From contig CAYULA010000014.1 of NCBI GenBank assembly GCA_964445525.1, positions 1-64,000 of the forward strand: 64,000 nucleotides of DNA, in the 5' to 3' direction. Under the pieces are notes generated by a model. That model was not told the origin of the DNA, searched no databases, and saw only the letters and a program-made list of their open reading frames with translations. Below, piece by piece: positions 9,008 through 17,245 of this stretch. Within the stretch, counting starts at the first letter, position 1; each line of letters starts with the position of its first letter. Source of the DNA: Penumbrarchaeum sp964445525 (GTDB lineage: Archaea > Thermoplasmatota > Penumbrarchaeia > Penumbrarchaeales > Penumbrarchaeaceae). A program made the position numbers and the translations under genes.

Positions 9008-9064
9008 CTGAAATATTGAGGATCATGATATACAATATTCTTGATCGGTTATGGTAAATCCACT

Positions 9065-9210
9065 TCCGAGGTCCTCTCCCCTGATCGAAAGCTTATAATC
9101 CTGTTCCCGAGAATACCATCATCGGTGAAATGATGGAGGCGGATACCATCGAAGAATTGAAACAGAAGTATCCCGACGAATGGATAATAGTGGAGGTCCT
9201 CGAGGAGGAC
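9065..9210 (+). repeat. Header repeat, copy 1 (promoter plus first 27 codons)
   Basis: A 146-bp block repeated at 9777-9922 with about five mismatches, all just after the TATA box. The first part is repeated again at 10495-10570. It contains GAAAGCTTATAATCC (a good archaeal TATA element, about 35 nt before the ATG), a GGTGA ribosome site and the first 27 codons of the small cassette gene. Similarity between the copies drops sharply after 9210. Confidence 0.9.
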
Positions 9211-9357
9211 AAAAAGGGCAATATCCTGAGTGTCAGACTGCTTGAACACTCCAGAGATAAATCGAGGATCGATAGGATATCCGAGGATTTTGAAGGATAC
9301 ACCTATTCCTTTTTCAACGGAAGTATTCCAAAGGAAGGACATGTCTTCGCATTTTGA
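9130..9357 (+). CDS. Small partner protein of a retropepsin, copy 1
   Basis: A 75-residue acidic soluble protein beginning MMEADTIEELKQKYPDEW. The IEELKQKYPDEWIIVEVLEED start, the L.HS.D middle and the G.IPKEGH end resemble small proteins I know from cyanobacteria that are encoded just before retropepsin-like proteases. The function is unknown. The second ATG (9133) has better spacing from GGTGA than the first. The last bases overlap the start of the protease gene (9341), so translation is probably coupled. The first 27 residues are the same as in copy 2 (9842-10069) while the remainder is much less alike. Confidence 0.8.
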   Translation: MMEADTIEELKQKYPDEWIIVEVLEEDKKGNILSVRLLEHSRDKSRIDRISEDFEGYTYSFFNGSIPKEGHVFAF

Positions 9358-9754
9358 ACGGGGTGGTGGATTGGAATTATCATTCAGCAGAGATGCATTG
9401 GGTATCGTAATTGATGGAGTAATAACCGGACCCAGGGGAATGAAGAGAGTGAAATTCCTTCTGGATACAGGCGCATCCGAATGCTTTGTTCACAGAAGCA
9501 TACTGATAGGTGCTGGTTATCCCGTAGGTGAAGGGAAACATGGAACGAAGTTACAGACCGCAGGCGGTATTGTGCAGTCGGAAGACTTTTCAGTGGAATC
9601 CCTGAGAGTATACGAAAACGAAGTCAAGGATCTCAGGGTTTCCTGTTTCAATATCCCGGAAGAATCCAGAATAGAGGGCCTCCTGGGTTTGAATTTTCTC
9701 AAACATTTCAGGCTTACATTGGATTTTCCAAACGGGAAGTTGATCATGGAATAA
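9341..9754 (+). CDS. Retropepsin-like aspartic protease, copy 1
   Basis: A protein of about 137 residues. FLLDTGASECFVH is the catalytic Asp-Thr-Gly-Ala-Ser loop of single-domain (clan AA, retroviral-type) aspartic proteases. The later GLLGLNFLKHFRLTLDF corresponds to the hydrophobic-hydrophobic-Gly and closing strands of that fold. Such proteins work as homodimers, each giving one Asp. No signal peptide is seen, so it should be cytoplasmic. The ATG at 9341 overlaps the end of the partner gene. A TTG at 9371 preceded by GGGGTGGTGG is an alternative start. The substrate is unknown. A diverged tandem copy lies at 10085-10471. Confidence 0.85.
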   Translation: MSSHFERGGGLELSFSRDALGIVIDGVITGPRGMKRVKFLLDTGASECFVHRSILIGAGYPVGEGKHGTKLQTAGGIVQSEDFSVESLRVYENEVKDLRVSCFNIPEESRIEGLLGLNFLKHFRLTLDFPNGKLIME

Positions 9755-9776
9755 TGTGAATGCAAGATAATTCACA

Positions 9777-9922
9777 TCCGAGGTCCTCTCCCCTGATCGA
9801 AAGCTTATAATCCATTCTGCGAGAATACCATCATCGGTGAAATGATGGAGGCGGATACCATCGAAGAATTGAAACAGAAGTATCCCGACGAATGGATAAT
9901 AGTGGAGGTCCTCGAGGAGGAC
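9777..9922 (+). repeat. Header repeat, copy 2
   Basis: Second copy of the 146-bp promoter/5'-coding block, with the TATA element and the GGTGA site preserved. Copies 2 and 3 appear identical over their shared first ~76 bases, so copies 2 and 3 are closer to each other than to copy 1. Confidence 0.9.
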
Positions 9923-10069
9923 GAAAGCGGAGAGATATTGAATTCCAGACTGATAACCCATACCAAGGACAAAGAGGAGGTCCTGAAGATCAACAGGGAA
10001 TTCAAAGGCTATATCTACACCTTTTATTCGGGTGAGATCCCGAAGAAAGGTCATGCACTTGCAATGTGA
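9842..10069 (+). CDS. Small partner protein of a retropepsin, copy 2
   Basis: A 75-residue paralogue of the protein at 9130-9357. After the shared first 27 residues it diverges (SGEILNSRLITHTKDKEEV against KGNILSVRLLEHSRDKSRI) but keeps the same length and the G.IPK.GH close. The stop at 10067-10069 is followed within 16 nt by the TTG start of the second protease, with GGAGGCGGGG between them. Function unknown. Confidence 0.8.
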   Translation: MMEADTIEELKQKYPDEWIIVEVLEEDESGEILNSRLITHTKDKEEVLKINREFKGYIYTFYSGEIPKKGHALAM

Positions 10070-10084
10070 TCGGAGGCGGGGTTT

Positions 10085-10471
10085 TTGTGGACAAGGACAT
10101 TTTCAAAGGATGCATCAGCCATTGTGCTGGATGGCATCGTCAAAGGTCCCTGCGGATCAAGAAGAATACAATTGCTTCTTGATACGGGAGCTTCGATCAC
10201 ACTCCTTCCAAGGGAAGTTATCGAAGGTATCGGCTACCATATCGATGAGGATGCTCCTCGTTTGAAACTAGATACCGTATCAGGGAGCATTTATTCACCA
10301 GTATTGAAGATCGAAGAGCTATCCATTTTTGGAGTCGAAGCTTCTGAGATGGATATAATCTGTCACGATCTTCCCATGAAGGAAGGTTTGATGGGTCTTC
10401 TTGGTATGAACTTCTTCAAGAACAGGAAATTGACACTGGATTTCAGAAAGGGAAAGATATCCATCGAGTGA
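10085..10471 (+). CDS. Retropepsin-like aspartic protease, copy 2
   Basis: A 128-residue protein with LLLDTGASITLLP (catalytic DTGAS loop) and LLGMNFFKNRKLTLDF near the end, the same layout as the protease at 9341-9754. It is cytoplasmic by prediction. The TTG start is supported by GGAGGCGGGG about 5-10 nt upstream. Outside the catalytic loop and the closing strands the two proteases are clearly diverged. Since their operon headers are nearly identical, the headers are either recently converted or under strong constraint. Confidence 0.8.
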   Translation: MWTRTFSKDASAIVLDGIVKGPCGSRRIQLLLDTGASITLLPREVIEGIGYHIDEDAPRLKLDTVSGSIYSPVLKIEELSIFGVEASEMDIICHDLPMKEGLMGLLGMNFFKNRKLTLDFRKGKISIE

Positions 10472-10494
10472 AGATACCATCCGTGTCATATACA

Positions 10495-10589
10495 TCCGAG
10501 GTCCTCTCCCCTGATCGAAAGCTTATAATCCATTCTGCGAGAATACCATCATCGGTGAAATGATGGAGGAGGCCACCATAATTCTTTGA
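10495..10589 (+). pseudogene. Third header copy with only an 8-codon stub
   Basis: The promoter block is repeated for a third time, apparently identical to copy 2 up to ATGATGGAGG at 10560-10569. The reading frame then runs MMEEATIIL and stops at TGA. The TATA box and ribosome site are intact but no gene body follows. The neighbouring gene is convergent, with its 3' end at 10590. This is a truncated or captured cassette start. Confidence 0.75.
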
Positions 10590-11447
10590 TTATGGTTTTA
10601 ATGATAATATCTGATATTGTTTCAATGTCTTTAACCTGATATCGGTAATAAGGTCCTTTACCTTATTTTGGACATCCAGTTTCCTTGGAACCTTATGTCT
10701 TCTTTCCTTAATCATCTCCTTCAATTCATCATAACAGTCCAAAGACCTGGTTTTCACAATCAAATTCGTATTGAGTCTCTTCCTCTTCAAATCGATCAAT
10801 TCGATTACCAATGGTTCATACATACTGAGAATAGGGTCCTTTACAAGTATCTGGATATTGGGCTCATACCTCGCCCTCTCGATATAGATCAGACATGTCA
10901 TTAGGGGCCTTATCGAATGTAGGACCTTCTTGGGATTTGACCAGTCCTCATTATACATATGCTTGCACCATCCGAATGCATGATCAACAAGCGTCTGTGA
11001 AATGTATTCCATCGACATCCTGCGAATATCATCGAGAGCAATCCCCATGAATTCGGGCGGATGCACTATCCAATCATCGGAGAATACCCAGTCGAACATA
11101 TTCATGTTAGATTTTCCCATCAACCTCAGGAATTTGGATATCTCATGAATCTGCCATTCGTATTTCATCCCCTCGAATATGTATTCCCCCTCCCTGGTCA
11201 ATTTCCTTTCCAGTCCGGGGCTGAACATGTCGTTGGGATTGGTATAGAAGTAAGCACCTCTGATATCCACATCACTATTGTTTTCCGAGGAGAATCCGTA
11301 ATTATCGCTTCCACTGATACAGAGGAAAAATGGTTCGCAGTTTGATCTTTTCAACTGATATCTGACCTGATCGATTATCTCCTCATCAATCTCCATGTTC
11401 CGGGAATCCGGATACGAGATTTGAATCTTTCCACTTGTAATGCTCAA
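10590..11447 (-). CDS. Predicted nucleotidyltransferase, RlaP-like (Pol beta superfamily)
   Basis: A 285-residue protein with the nucleotidyltransferase signature GSDNYG (residues 46-51) followed by SDVDIRG (58-64), where the two Asp residues bind metal. The following RGAYF and later WQIHEISKF segments and the all-helical C-terminal half fit the RlaP family (PF10127), proposed to act with RNA repair ligases. No ligase is next to it. The frame starts at a TTG without a clear ribosome site, and Met18 is an alternative start. It lies beside the truncated third cassette header, in an accessory region. Confidence 0.75.
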   Translation of the reverse strand: MSITSGKIQISYPDSRNMEIDEEIIDQVRYQLKRSNCEPFFLCISGSDNYGFSSENNSDVDIRGAYFYTNPNDMFSPGLERKLTREGEYIFEGMKYEWQIHEISKFLRLMGKSNMNMFDWVFSDDWIVHPPEFMGIALDDIRRMSMEYISQTLVDHAFGWCKHMYNEDWSNPKKVLHSIRPLMTCLIYIERARYEPNIQILVKDPILSMYEPLVIELIDLKRKRLNTNLIVKTRSLDCYDELKEMIKERRHKVPRKLDVQNKVKDLITDIRLKTLKQYQILSLKP

Positions 11448-11516
11448 ACAAGAAAAGACATTTTCATATTGACCATGGTGGAGAGTATCTATCCTTCCAT
11501 TAATGCAAATGCGTTA

Positions 11517-11537
11517 GCATAAAACGTCATTTTATGC
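11517..11537. repeat. Perfect 8-bp hairpin in an intergenic gap
   Basis: GCATAAAA (11517-11524), loop CGTCA, TTTTATGC (11530-11537). It lies 50 nt past the end of the minus-strand gene at 11587 and about 80 nt before the RlaP-like gene. There is no U-tract, so it is not a standard terminator. It could instead mark the promoter region of the RlaP-like gene. Confidence 0.4.
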
Positions 11538-11586
11538 AGATGGATCTGCAAAAATGAACGGATTCATTCCCGGGAAAACACAAAAG

Positions 11587-11829
11587 CTAATTCGATCCCT
11601 CGGAGTCCATCCTGTCCCTCATCAGATCCACAAGCGCCGCCATGACCAGGGATTCGAAAGGATTCAGCCTGGCGGCATTGGATGATGCCGAGGCATGCAT
11701 CCTCACCCTGTCCATCAGCTTGTCATAGGCTTCCCGGTCCTCCTTTCTGAGAGCTCTCCTGAACGTCTCCCAGGACCTGATCTCCTCTTCAAGAAGCATC
11801 CGGTAGGTCGGACATGTCTTACCCATCAT
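11587..11829 (-). CDS. Small conserved archaeal protein (DUF8156-like)
   Basis: An 80-residue charged helical protein with CPTYRMLLEEEI.SW..FRRALRKEDREAYDKLMDR and a later HASASSNAARLNPFESL.MAALVD. This resembles a family of short archaeal proteins of unknown function found in haloarchaea and Thermoplasmata. Its ATG overlaps the stop of the upstream RecA-like gene by 4 nt (ATGA), so the two are translationally coupled. Confidence 0.7.
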   Translation of the reverse strand: MMGKTCPTYRMLLEEEIRSWETFRRALRKEDREAYDKLMDRVRMHASASSNAARLNPFESLVMAALVDLMRDRMDSEGSN

Positions 11830-12512
11830 ACCGCCTCCGAAAGGACCTGTCCGGACCAGAAGTCATCTATCATCGTCTGATAGGGGTGTATGGGAGCTAT
11901 ATCGGTCCATCTTCCTCCCTTGGCGATCATCCTGATCCTTCCTCTCTGTCTGTTCCTCAGGGAAACCCAGTTGGAGCAGTGAGGGGTGATCAGAGGCATC
12001 AGGTCACTCCCACTGCTGCCACCGTATGCGGCTATCACGACACAGGATCCTCTGGCAGCCATCTCGTCCAGTGTTTTCATGCAGTTTTCGATCATACCCT
12101 TGGCGGCTTCGGCATCAACCTCGGGATCGGAGAACAATCTGTCAAGCGCCGATACCATCACAAGAGGAGGAACATCCTCAAGCTCCAGCAGGCTCCCGTT
12201 GATGAGGGAATCCATCTGATAGGCGGTGAATGCCCTGGCTATCATCACCCTCTGGAGCATGCCTCTGGGATCGGTCCTCTGCATTCGGAGGACCCTGGCC
12301 ATGGCGAAGGGATCCGCCCTGTGCCCTCCGTCTATGTAGTAAGCGGCATCGCCCTTCCTGGCGGCGTTCACTATCAATCTGTCCATCAGGCTGTAGGTGA
12401 GGTCGGTCCTTCCGACTATGAGGTGTATGTCTCCCCTGGTGAAAGGTCCGAAAAGATCGTCGAATATGGTGAACCCTGTTGTTAAAATGCCGTCTAAACT
12501 GTGTTCTTCCAT
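11826..12512 (-). CDS. RecA/RadB-like protein lacking the P-loop
   Basis: A protein of about 228 residues laid out like archaeal RadA/RadB/KaiC-type ATPases: an LTTGFTIFDDLFG entry, a strand, then a helix ending NAARKGDAAYYIDGG, later PPLVMVSALDRLF (Walker B position) and a VVIAAYGG strand. Where Walker A should be it reads VGRTDLTYSLM, without GKT/S, so ATP hydrolysis is unlikely. I prefer the ATG at 12512, which has GAGG seven bases upstream, over the one 36 nt earlier. It is coupled to the small gene downstream. A role as a structural paralogue in recombination or signalling is an inference. Confidence 0.65.
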   Translation of the reverse strand: MEEHSLDGILTTGFTIFDDLFGPFTRGDIHLIVGRTDLTYSLMDRLIVNAARKGDAAYYIDGGHRADPFAMARVLRMQRTDPRGMLQRVMIARAFTAYQMDSLINGSLLELEDVPPLVMVSALDRLFSDPEVDAEAAKGMIENCMKTLDEMAARGSCVVIAAYGGSSGSDLMPLITPHCSNWVSLRNRQRGRIRMIAKGGRWTDIAPIHPYQTMIDDFWSGQVLSEAV

Positions 12513-12637
12513 GGTTCTGCCTCGGGGGATATGAAGGATCAATTCCATGGTTCATAAGGTGAAGCGAGGGGGGGGGATGTCCGAACGTGAGGGCAAAACT
12601 TATGCCTGTGTCATTCCAATACATGGCGGGGAAGCAT

Positions 12638-15106
12638 ATGAAGGAAGGCGTCTCTGTTCTGTTAATCAGGTTAATTGCGGTATTGATCATGTTTTCTTTC
12701 GTAATATCTGTCATGCCCGAGGTGGAAGCTCATCCGCCCGCAAGCATGAGTCTATCCTATGATTTCGGTCTCCAGGAACTTTCGGTTACGATAACCCATT
12801 CCGTATCCAACCCATCCAGCCACTACGTGGATACTGTTACGGTATACAGGAATTCCAACGTTGTCAACACCTTTCCCTATACAAGCCAGCCGACAACAGG
12901 TACATTCACCTACACCTACGATGTCACGGCTTCGGACGGGGACACGCTTTCGGCGAAAGCCGACTGCAACATAGGGGGCTCTATTCAGAGGTCCACTACC
13001 GTCAATCTACCCGACGAGACCGATCCTACGATCAGAATAACCTCTCCCACCAACGGATCGGTGGTCGGCCAGGTTACCATCACGGTAACGGGGACGGCCT
13101 CTGACAACAAGGAACTGGACCTGGTCCAGGTCAGGACAGGAATGGATGACTGGATCAATGCTGATGGAACCACTTCCTGGTCTGCTTCGGTGACACTTCT
13201 GGAGGGAGACAATGTGATAAGGGCAAGGGCCGCGGATGGTTCCGGAAACGAGGCATTTGCATCCGTGATCGTCACCTATGATCCCGCAGCCGGGGACTCC
13301 TCTCCTCCCTCTGTAACGATAAGCAGCCCGAATCAGGGCGCTGTCCTTGACGATCCCTCATTGACAGTATCCGGGACCTCCTCCGACGATGTAGGTGTTG
13401 ACAGGGTAGAGATAAAACTCAACGGAGGTGACTGGGGACTGGCCCAGGGAACGGTTTCATGGACCTATGAATTGCTCCTGTCGGAAGGTATGAACCTCAT
13501 AGAAGCGAGGGTCACAGACATTGCCGGCAAGACCGCAAATACCACTCTTGATGTGACCTACGATCCGGATTCGGGGGCGGATACCTTACTGCCATCAGTG
13601 GAGATCACCCTCCCTGCGGAAGGAGCCACCGTCAGCACTTCGGAGATAACGGTGTCGGGATCGGCATCAGACAATGTGGGAATCGAAAAGGTCGAAGTAA
13701 GGGTGAATAACGGCCTATGGAATACGGCCCAGGGAACAGCATCCTGGTCACTTCCCGTTTCCCTGGTAGAGGGAACGAATACCATAGAGGTCAGGGCAGA
13801 GGATCCTTCGGGAAACACAGGAGAGGATTCTGTTACGGTCACGTATGTTCCCGGAACCGCGGACCAGCCTCCGACCATACAGATCCTTTCGCCGGCAAAC
13901 GGAACCGTTTTCTCCTCCGAACTTGTAACGGTGTCCGGGATAGCATCGGATGATCAATGCGCCTGCAGAGTGGAGGCCAGGATTTCAGGGAACAACTGGG
14001 CAATGGCCTCGGGATTGAGCAGCTGGTCCATCATGCTCACTCTTCAACCGGGACAGAATATCATAGAAGCCAGAGTAACAGATGATTCGGGCAAGACCGG
14101 TCTGGACTCTATCACGGTGGAATTCGATGAGGAAGGTCCCACAGATACCATTCCTCCCGAACTCGTCATTGATCCTGTAGCAGATTTCGTGAACGATCCT
14201 TCATTGACACTTACAGGGAACGCATCGGATAACATAGACCTGGATTCGGTTGAGATCCGTCTCAACGGAGGATCCTGGAGAGCGGCCCAGGGCCTCGCCG
14301 TATGGTCGATTGCCCTTGAATTGGAAGAGGGATTGAATACCCTGGAGGTTCGGGTTTTAGATCTCGAGGGCAACTCGGTAAACGATTCGATAACCGTCAC
14401 TTATGAGCCCCCCTATGATCCCGGAACACTGGACGGGATAATAGAGGATGGAGAATACCCTTACAATGCTTCTTTCGATCAGGGAAGGTTCCAGATCTTC
14501 TGGGATATCAACGGAGATATACTGGAATTGGGAATGACGGCAAGGGCCTCCGGGTGGCTGTCTCTGGGAATTTCCCCCACGGTTGGAATGAAGGATGCAG
14601 ATATGATAATAGGCTGGGTGGATGACAGTGATCGTGTATTCGTCTTCGATGCCTATTCCACCGGTGAGATAGGACCCCACCCGCCCGACACGGAACTGGG
14701 TGGGACCGATGATATCTTGGAATTCGGAGGTACCCAGACCGGGGATCGGACAACGATCGAGATAACCAGGAAAGTTAACTCAACGGACCTCTACGACAAG
14801 AACTTCAGATCCGTGGAAACACTGGAGATCATATGGGGATATTCGGAATCGGACATGTTCGACGATTACCATTCCGCAAGAGGTTCGGGAGAGATAGTTA
14901 TCATTCCTCAGGAGGTCGAGGATGAAGAGGAAGAGGAAGATGTGGAAGGTCCTCCGGTTGTCCTGATAGTAGTTCTTCTGGTCCTGCTGGTATTAATCCT
15001 TGCGGCGGTTGCGGTCTTCACACAATCCAAGAGGAGAAGGGAGGCTGCCAGGATGGAGGAGGAGCTCAAATCCACTGAGCAAGAAAATGCTCGTAAGCTG
15101 CGATAG
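12638..15106 (+). CDS. Membrane-anchored surface protein with Ig-like repeats and a DOMON domain
   Basis: About 822 residues. A signal peptide ends near EVEA-HPP. A beta-rich domain is followed by five Ig-like repeats of about 92 residues (PTI.I.SP.NG..V, TVSGTASDN, W..AQGT.SWS, NTIEVRA.D..GN). A DOMON domain then follows at about residues 625-765 (DGIIEDGEYPYNASFDQGRF, GWLSLGISP, MIIGWVDD, VETLEIIWGYS). DOMON domains bind heme or sugars in extracellular redox proteins. An acidic linker (EEEEEDVEGPP), one membrane helix and a basic tail end the protein. The ATG at 12638 has CGGGGAAG upstream and gives the best signal peptide. Its last 41 bases overlap a convergent gene. A redox or sugar-binding surface role is inferred. 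Confidence 0.8.
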   Translation: MKEGVSVLLIRLIAVLIMFSFVISVMPEVEAHPPASMSLSYDFGLQELSVTITHSVSNPSSHYVDTVTVYRNSNVVNTFPYTSQPTTGTFTYTYDVTASDGDTLSAKADCNIGGSIQRSTTVNLPDETDPTIRITSPTNGSVVGQVTITVTGTASDNKELDLVQVRTGMDDWINADGTTSWSASVTLLEGDNVIRARAADGSGNEAFASVIVTYDPAAGDSSPPSVTISSPNQGAVLDDPSLTVSGTSSDDVGVDRVEIKLNGGDWGLAQGTVSWTYELLLSEGMNLIEARVTDIAGKTANTTLDVTYDPDSGADTLLPSVEITLPAEGATVSTSEITVSGSASDNVGIEKVEVRVNNGLWNTAQGTASWSLPVSLVEGTNTIEVRAEDPSGNTGEDSVTVTYVPGTADQPPTIQILSPANGTVFSSELVTVSGIASDDQCACRVEARISGNNWAMASGLSSWSIMLTLQPGQNIIEARVTDDSGKTGLDSITVEFDEEGPTDTIPPELVIDPVADFVNDPSLTLTGNASDNIDLDSVEIRLNGGSWRAAQGLAVWSIALELEEGLNTLEVRVLDLEGNSVNDSITVTYEPPYDPGTLDGIIEDGEYPYNASFDQGRFQIFWDINGDILELGMTARASGWLSLGISPTVGMKDADMIIGWVDDSDRVFVFDAYSTGEIGPHPPDTELGGTDDILEFGGTQTGDRTTIEITRKVNSTDLYDKNFRSVETLEIIWGYSESDMFDDYHSARGSGEIVIIPQEVEDEEEEEDVEGPPVVLIVVLLVLLVLILAAVAVFTQSKRRREAARMEEELKSTEQENARKLR

Positions 15107-15302
15107 TTGCGGAATCCGTGATCTCCTGGACCGGAGATTTCCCTGCCCAGGCAAGATCCTGTTTCTTGTACTCGGCAGCCAGTATCTTCTTCATGTCCTC
15201 TCTGGAGAATGTACCGTCCATTCTCCTTCTTTTTTCCAGGTAGTCCAATCTTGAATGGAAGACCTCGTTGTAGAGGTCCTCCTTCCAGCTGTCATCATTC
15301 AT
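15066..15302 (-). CDS. Small hypothetical protein coupled to the aminopeptidase gene
   Basis: A 78-residue charged soluble protein that I do not recognise, with many Lys/Arg/Asp and a WAGKSPVQEITDSATIAAYEHFLAQW end. Its ATG lies one base after the TAG of the M24B aminopeptidase, and GGAG in the end of that gene serves as ribosome site. Translational coupling supports its being real. Its 3' end overlaps the convergent DOMON protein gene by 41 nt. Confidence 0.6.
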   Translation of the reverse strand: MNDDSWKEDLYNEVFHSRLDYLEKRRRMDGTFSREDMKKILAAEYKKQDLAWAGKSPVQEITDSATIAAYEHFLAQWI

Positions 15303-15303
15303 C

Positions 15304-17091
15304 CTATATCTCCGCGGTCCGATCTTTCAACCAGTTCTTGTGGTCTTCATCGAGATGCGGAGATAGATTGTCAAATACCTGCCGGTGATAATCGTTGAAC
15401 CACTCTACCTCCTCATCTGTCATTATCTCCCTGTCGATCAACTTAAGGTCGATCGGACAGAAGGTTATGGTCTCGAAACCGAGGAACTCCGAATCCTCCG
15501 ATGACAGTTTCTCGTCCTTTCTTACGACTATGAGGTTCTCAATCCTTATCCCGTATTCTCCTTCCTTGTAATATCCGGGTTCGTTGGATAGGACATTCCC
15601 CGCCTGAAGCGGAACCCCGATATCTCTAGGGGTGAGTCCCATGGGCCCTTCATGAACATTGAGATAGTGGCCCACACCGTGTCCGGTTCCGTGATTGTAG
15701 TTCTTTCCCACATCCCAAAGTGACTTCCTTGCAGGGAGCTCCAGCTGTTTTCCGCTGAAACCCTTGGGAAACTTCAAAGTGGCAATTCCAATATGCCCTT
15801 TGAGGACCCTTGTAAACATCTCCCTTTGTTCTTCGGTAGGCTCTCCCAGGGTAACGGTTCTCGTGATATCTGTTGTTCCGGTGTTGTATTGCGCACCGGA
15901 ATCCAGAAGGAACAATCCCTCGGTTTTGAGTTCAACATCGGTTTCGGGAGTGGGATCATAATGTACAATCGCACCGTGTTCTGCATATCCGGCAATGGTC
16001 GTGAATGATAATCCCACGAAATCCTCTCCTTCCTTTCTGAAGGATTCAAGTTTGTCCGATGCCGAGATCTCTGTCACCCCTCCTTCCGGAACCGATTCCT
16101 CGAGCCATTTCAGGAATTTTACCATGGCCACCCCGTCGGTAATAAGGCATTTCCTGAATCCCTTCAATTCCGTTTCGTTTTTGACCGATTTCAGGTCCGT
16201 TACGGGAGATCTCTCCTTGTGGACCTTTACCTTTCCTTCGAAGGGGATCATCAGCCATCTGTTGGTTGTCTTCGGATCTATCCATACCTTTTGTTCCTTA
16301 TCAGCCATTTCCTTCAGGAATCCTCCAATTTCTTCGTATGGATGGATTTTCACCAGATCTCCGAGATGGTCTGTAATTTCTTCTGTTACCTTTTTCTCGT
16401 CAATGAAGAGATGTGCCTCATCCGATGTTATCACTGCATATGAGATGAAGACCGGATTGAATTCAATATCCTTCCCTCTCATATTGAATGTCCAGGCTAT
16501 TGTATCCAGAGCACAGAGAACATGCGCTGTGCAGTCCTGTTTTTTCAACTTTTCCCTGATTTTATTCAGTTTATCCTGGATGCTCTCTCCGGTATGATCC
16601 GTGGGGAGTACCTCCAGAGGATCTTCGGAGGGGGAGGGCCTGTCCTCCCAGATCTCGTCCACGAGATTCCTTTCGATGTATTTTATGGAAGCCTCCTTTT
16701 CGGATAGGATCTTTTTGAGTTTCGAGGAGCTCTCAATGGATAGCAGTCTCGGGTCCACTCCCAGGACTCCGCCTCCGGACAGCTTGTCAGCGATCCATTC
16801 CTCTATCTTGGGAACATCGGGCATGCCCATCTTGTACAAATCTATCCCGGATCCTTTCAGCTGTTCCTCGGCCTGTATGAAGTATCTCCCGTCTGTCCAG
16901 AGCCCGGCCTCGTCCGATGCTATCACTACCTCTCCCGCCGATCCGGTGAAACCGGATATGAACTGCCTTCTCTTCCAGAAATCGGGGAGATATTCGCTGT
17001 GATGAGGATCCGTGGAGGGGACAAGATAGGCCTGGACCTCCTCTTCCTTCATGAGTTCCCTGAGCCGTTCGATCCTTTCCTTGACTTCCAT
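15304..17091 (-). CDS. Xaa-Pro aminopeptidase (M24B family)
   Basis: About 595 residues, the long three-domain form (two creatinase-like N-terminal domains and a catalytic domain, as in eukaryotic/bacterial AMPP2). Metal ligands of the pita-bread fold are visible: LLDSGAQYNTGTTDITR (two Asp), GHGVGHYLNVHEGP (His), NEPGYY and IRIENL (two Glu). It removes N-terminal residues preceding proline and should be cytoplasmic. The ATG at 17091 is preceded by GGAGTGAG at proper spacing, and a TATA-like ATATATTTAT lies about 45 nt upstream, so the longer frame to 17169 is not needed. It is divergent from the kinase gene at 17246. Confidence 0.92.
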   Translation of the reverse strand: MEVKERIERLRELMKEEEVQAYLVPSTDPHHSEYLPDFWKRRQFISGFTGSAGEVVIASDEAGLWTDGRYFIQAEEQLKGSGIDLYKMGMPDVPKIEEWIADKLSGGGVLGVDPRLLSIESSSKLKKILSEKEASIKYIERNLVDEIWEDRPSPSEDPLEVLPTDHTGESIQDKLNKIREKLKKQDCTAHVLCALDTIAWTFNMRGKDIEFNPVFISYAVITSDEAHLFIDEKKVTEEITDHLGDLVKIHPYEEIGGFLKEMADKEQKVWIDPKTTNRWLMIPFEGKVKVHKERSPVTDLKSVKNETELKGFRKCLITDGVAMVKFLKWLEESVPEGGVTEISASDKLESFRKEGEDFVGLSFTTIAGYAEHGAIVHYDPTPETDVELKTEGLFLLDSGAQYNTGTTDITRTVTLGEPTEEQREMFTRVLKGHIGIATLKFPKGFSGKQLELPARKSLWDVGKNYNHGTGHGVGHYLNVHEGPMGLTPRDIGVPLQAGNVLSNEPGYYKEGEYGIRIENLIVVRKDEKLSSEDSEFLGFETITFCPIDLKLIDREIMTDEEVEWFNDYHRQVFDNLSPHLDEDHKNWLKDRTAEI

Positions 17092-17192
17092 AGTACTCAC
17101 TCCAAGGCCCGTAATCGAGCTATCATGGATAAATATATTCCAAGAATATATGGAAATGATTGGAATCAATTGTCAGCATTGGTCAGGTTATT

Positions 17193-17201
17193 CTTTTATA
17201 A
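17193..17201 (+). promoter_or_regulatory. TATA box for the multi-PAS kinase
   Basis: CTTTTATAA about 50 nt ahead of the first possible start of the kinase gene. A divergent TATA-like element for the aminopeptidase lies at about 17131-17140. Confidence 0.4.
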
Positions 17202-17245
17202 TTCCAACATACTATGAGAAAATGTGGTAGCAGGGCCAAATTCCA

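Noticed and set aside
11826..12512. Annotation as an active RadB recombinase
   Set aside because: The Walker A motif is absent, so only a RecA-like fold can be supported.
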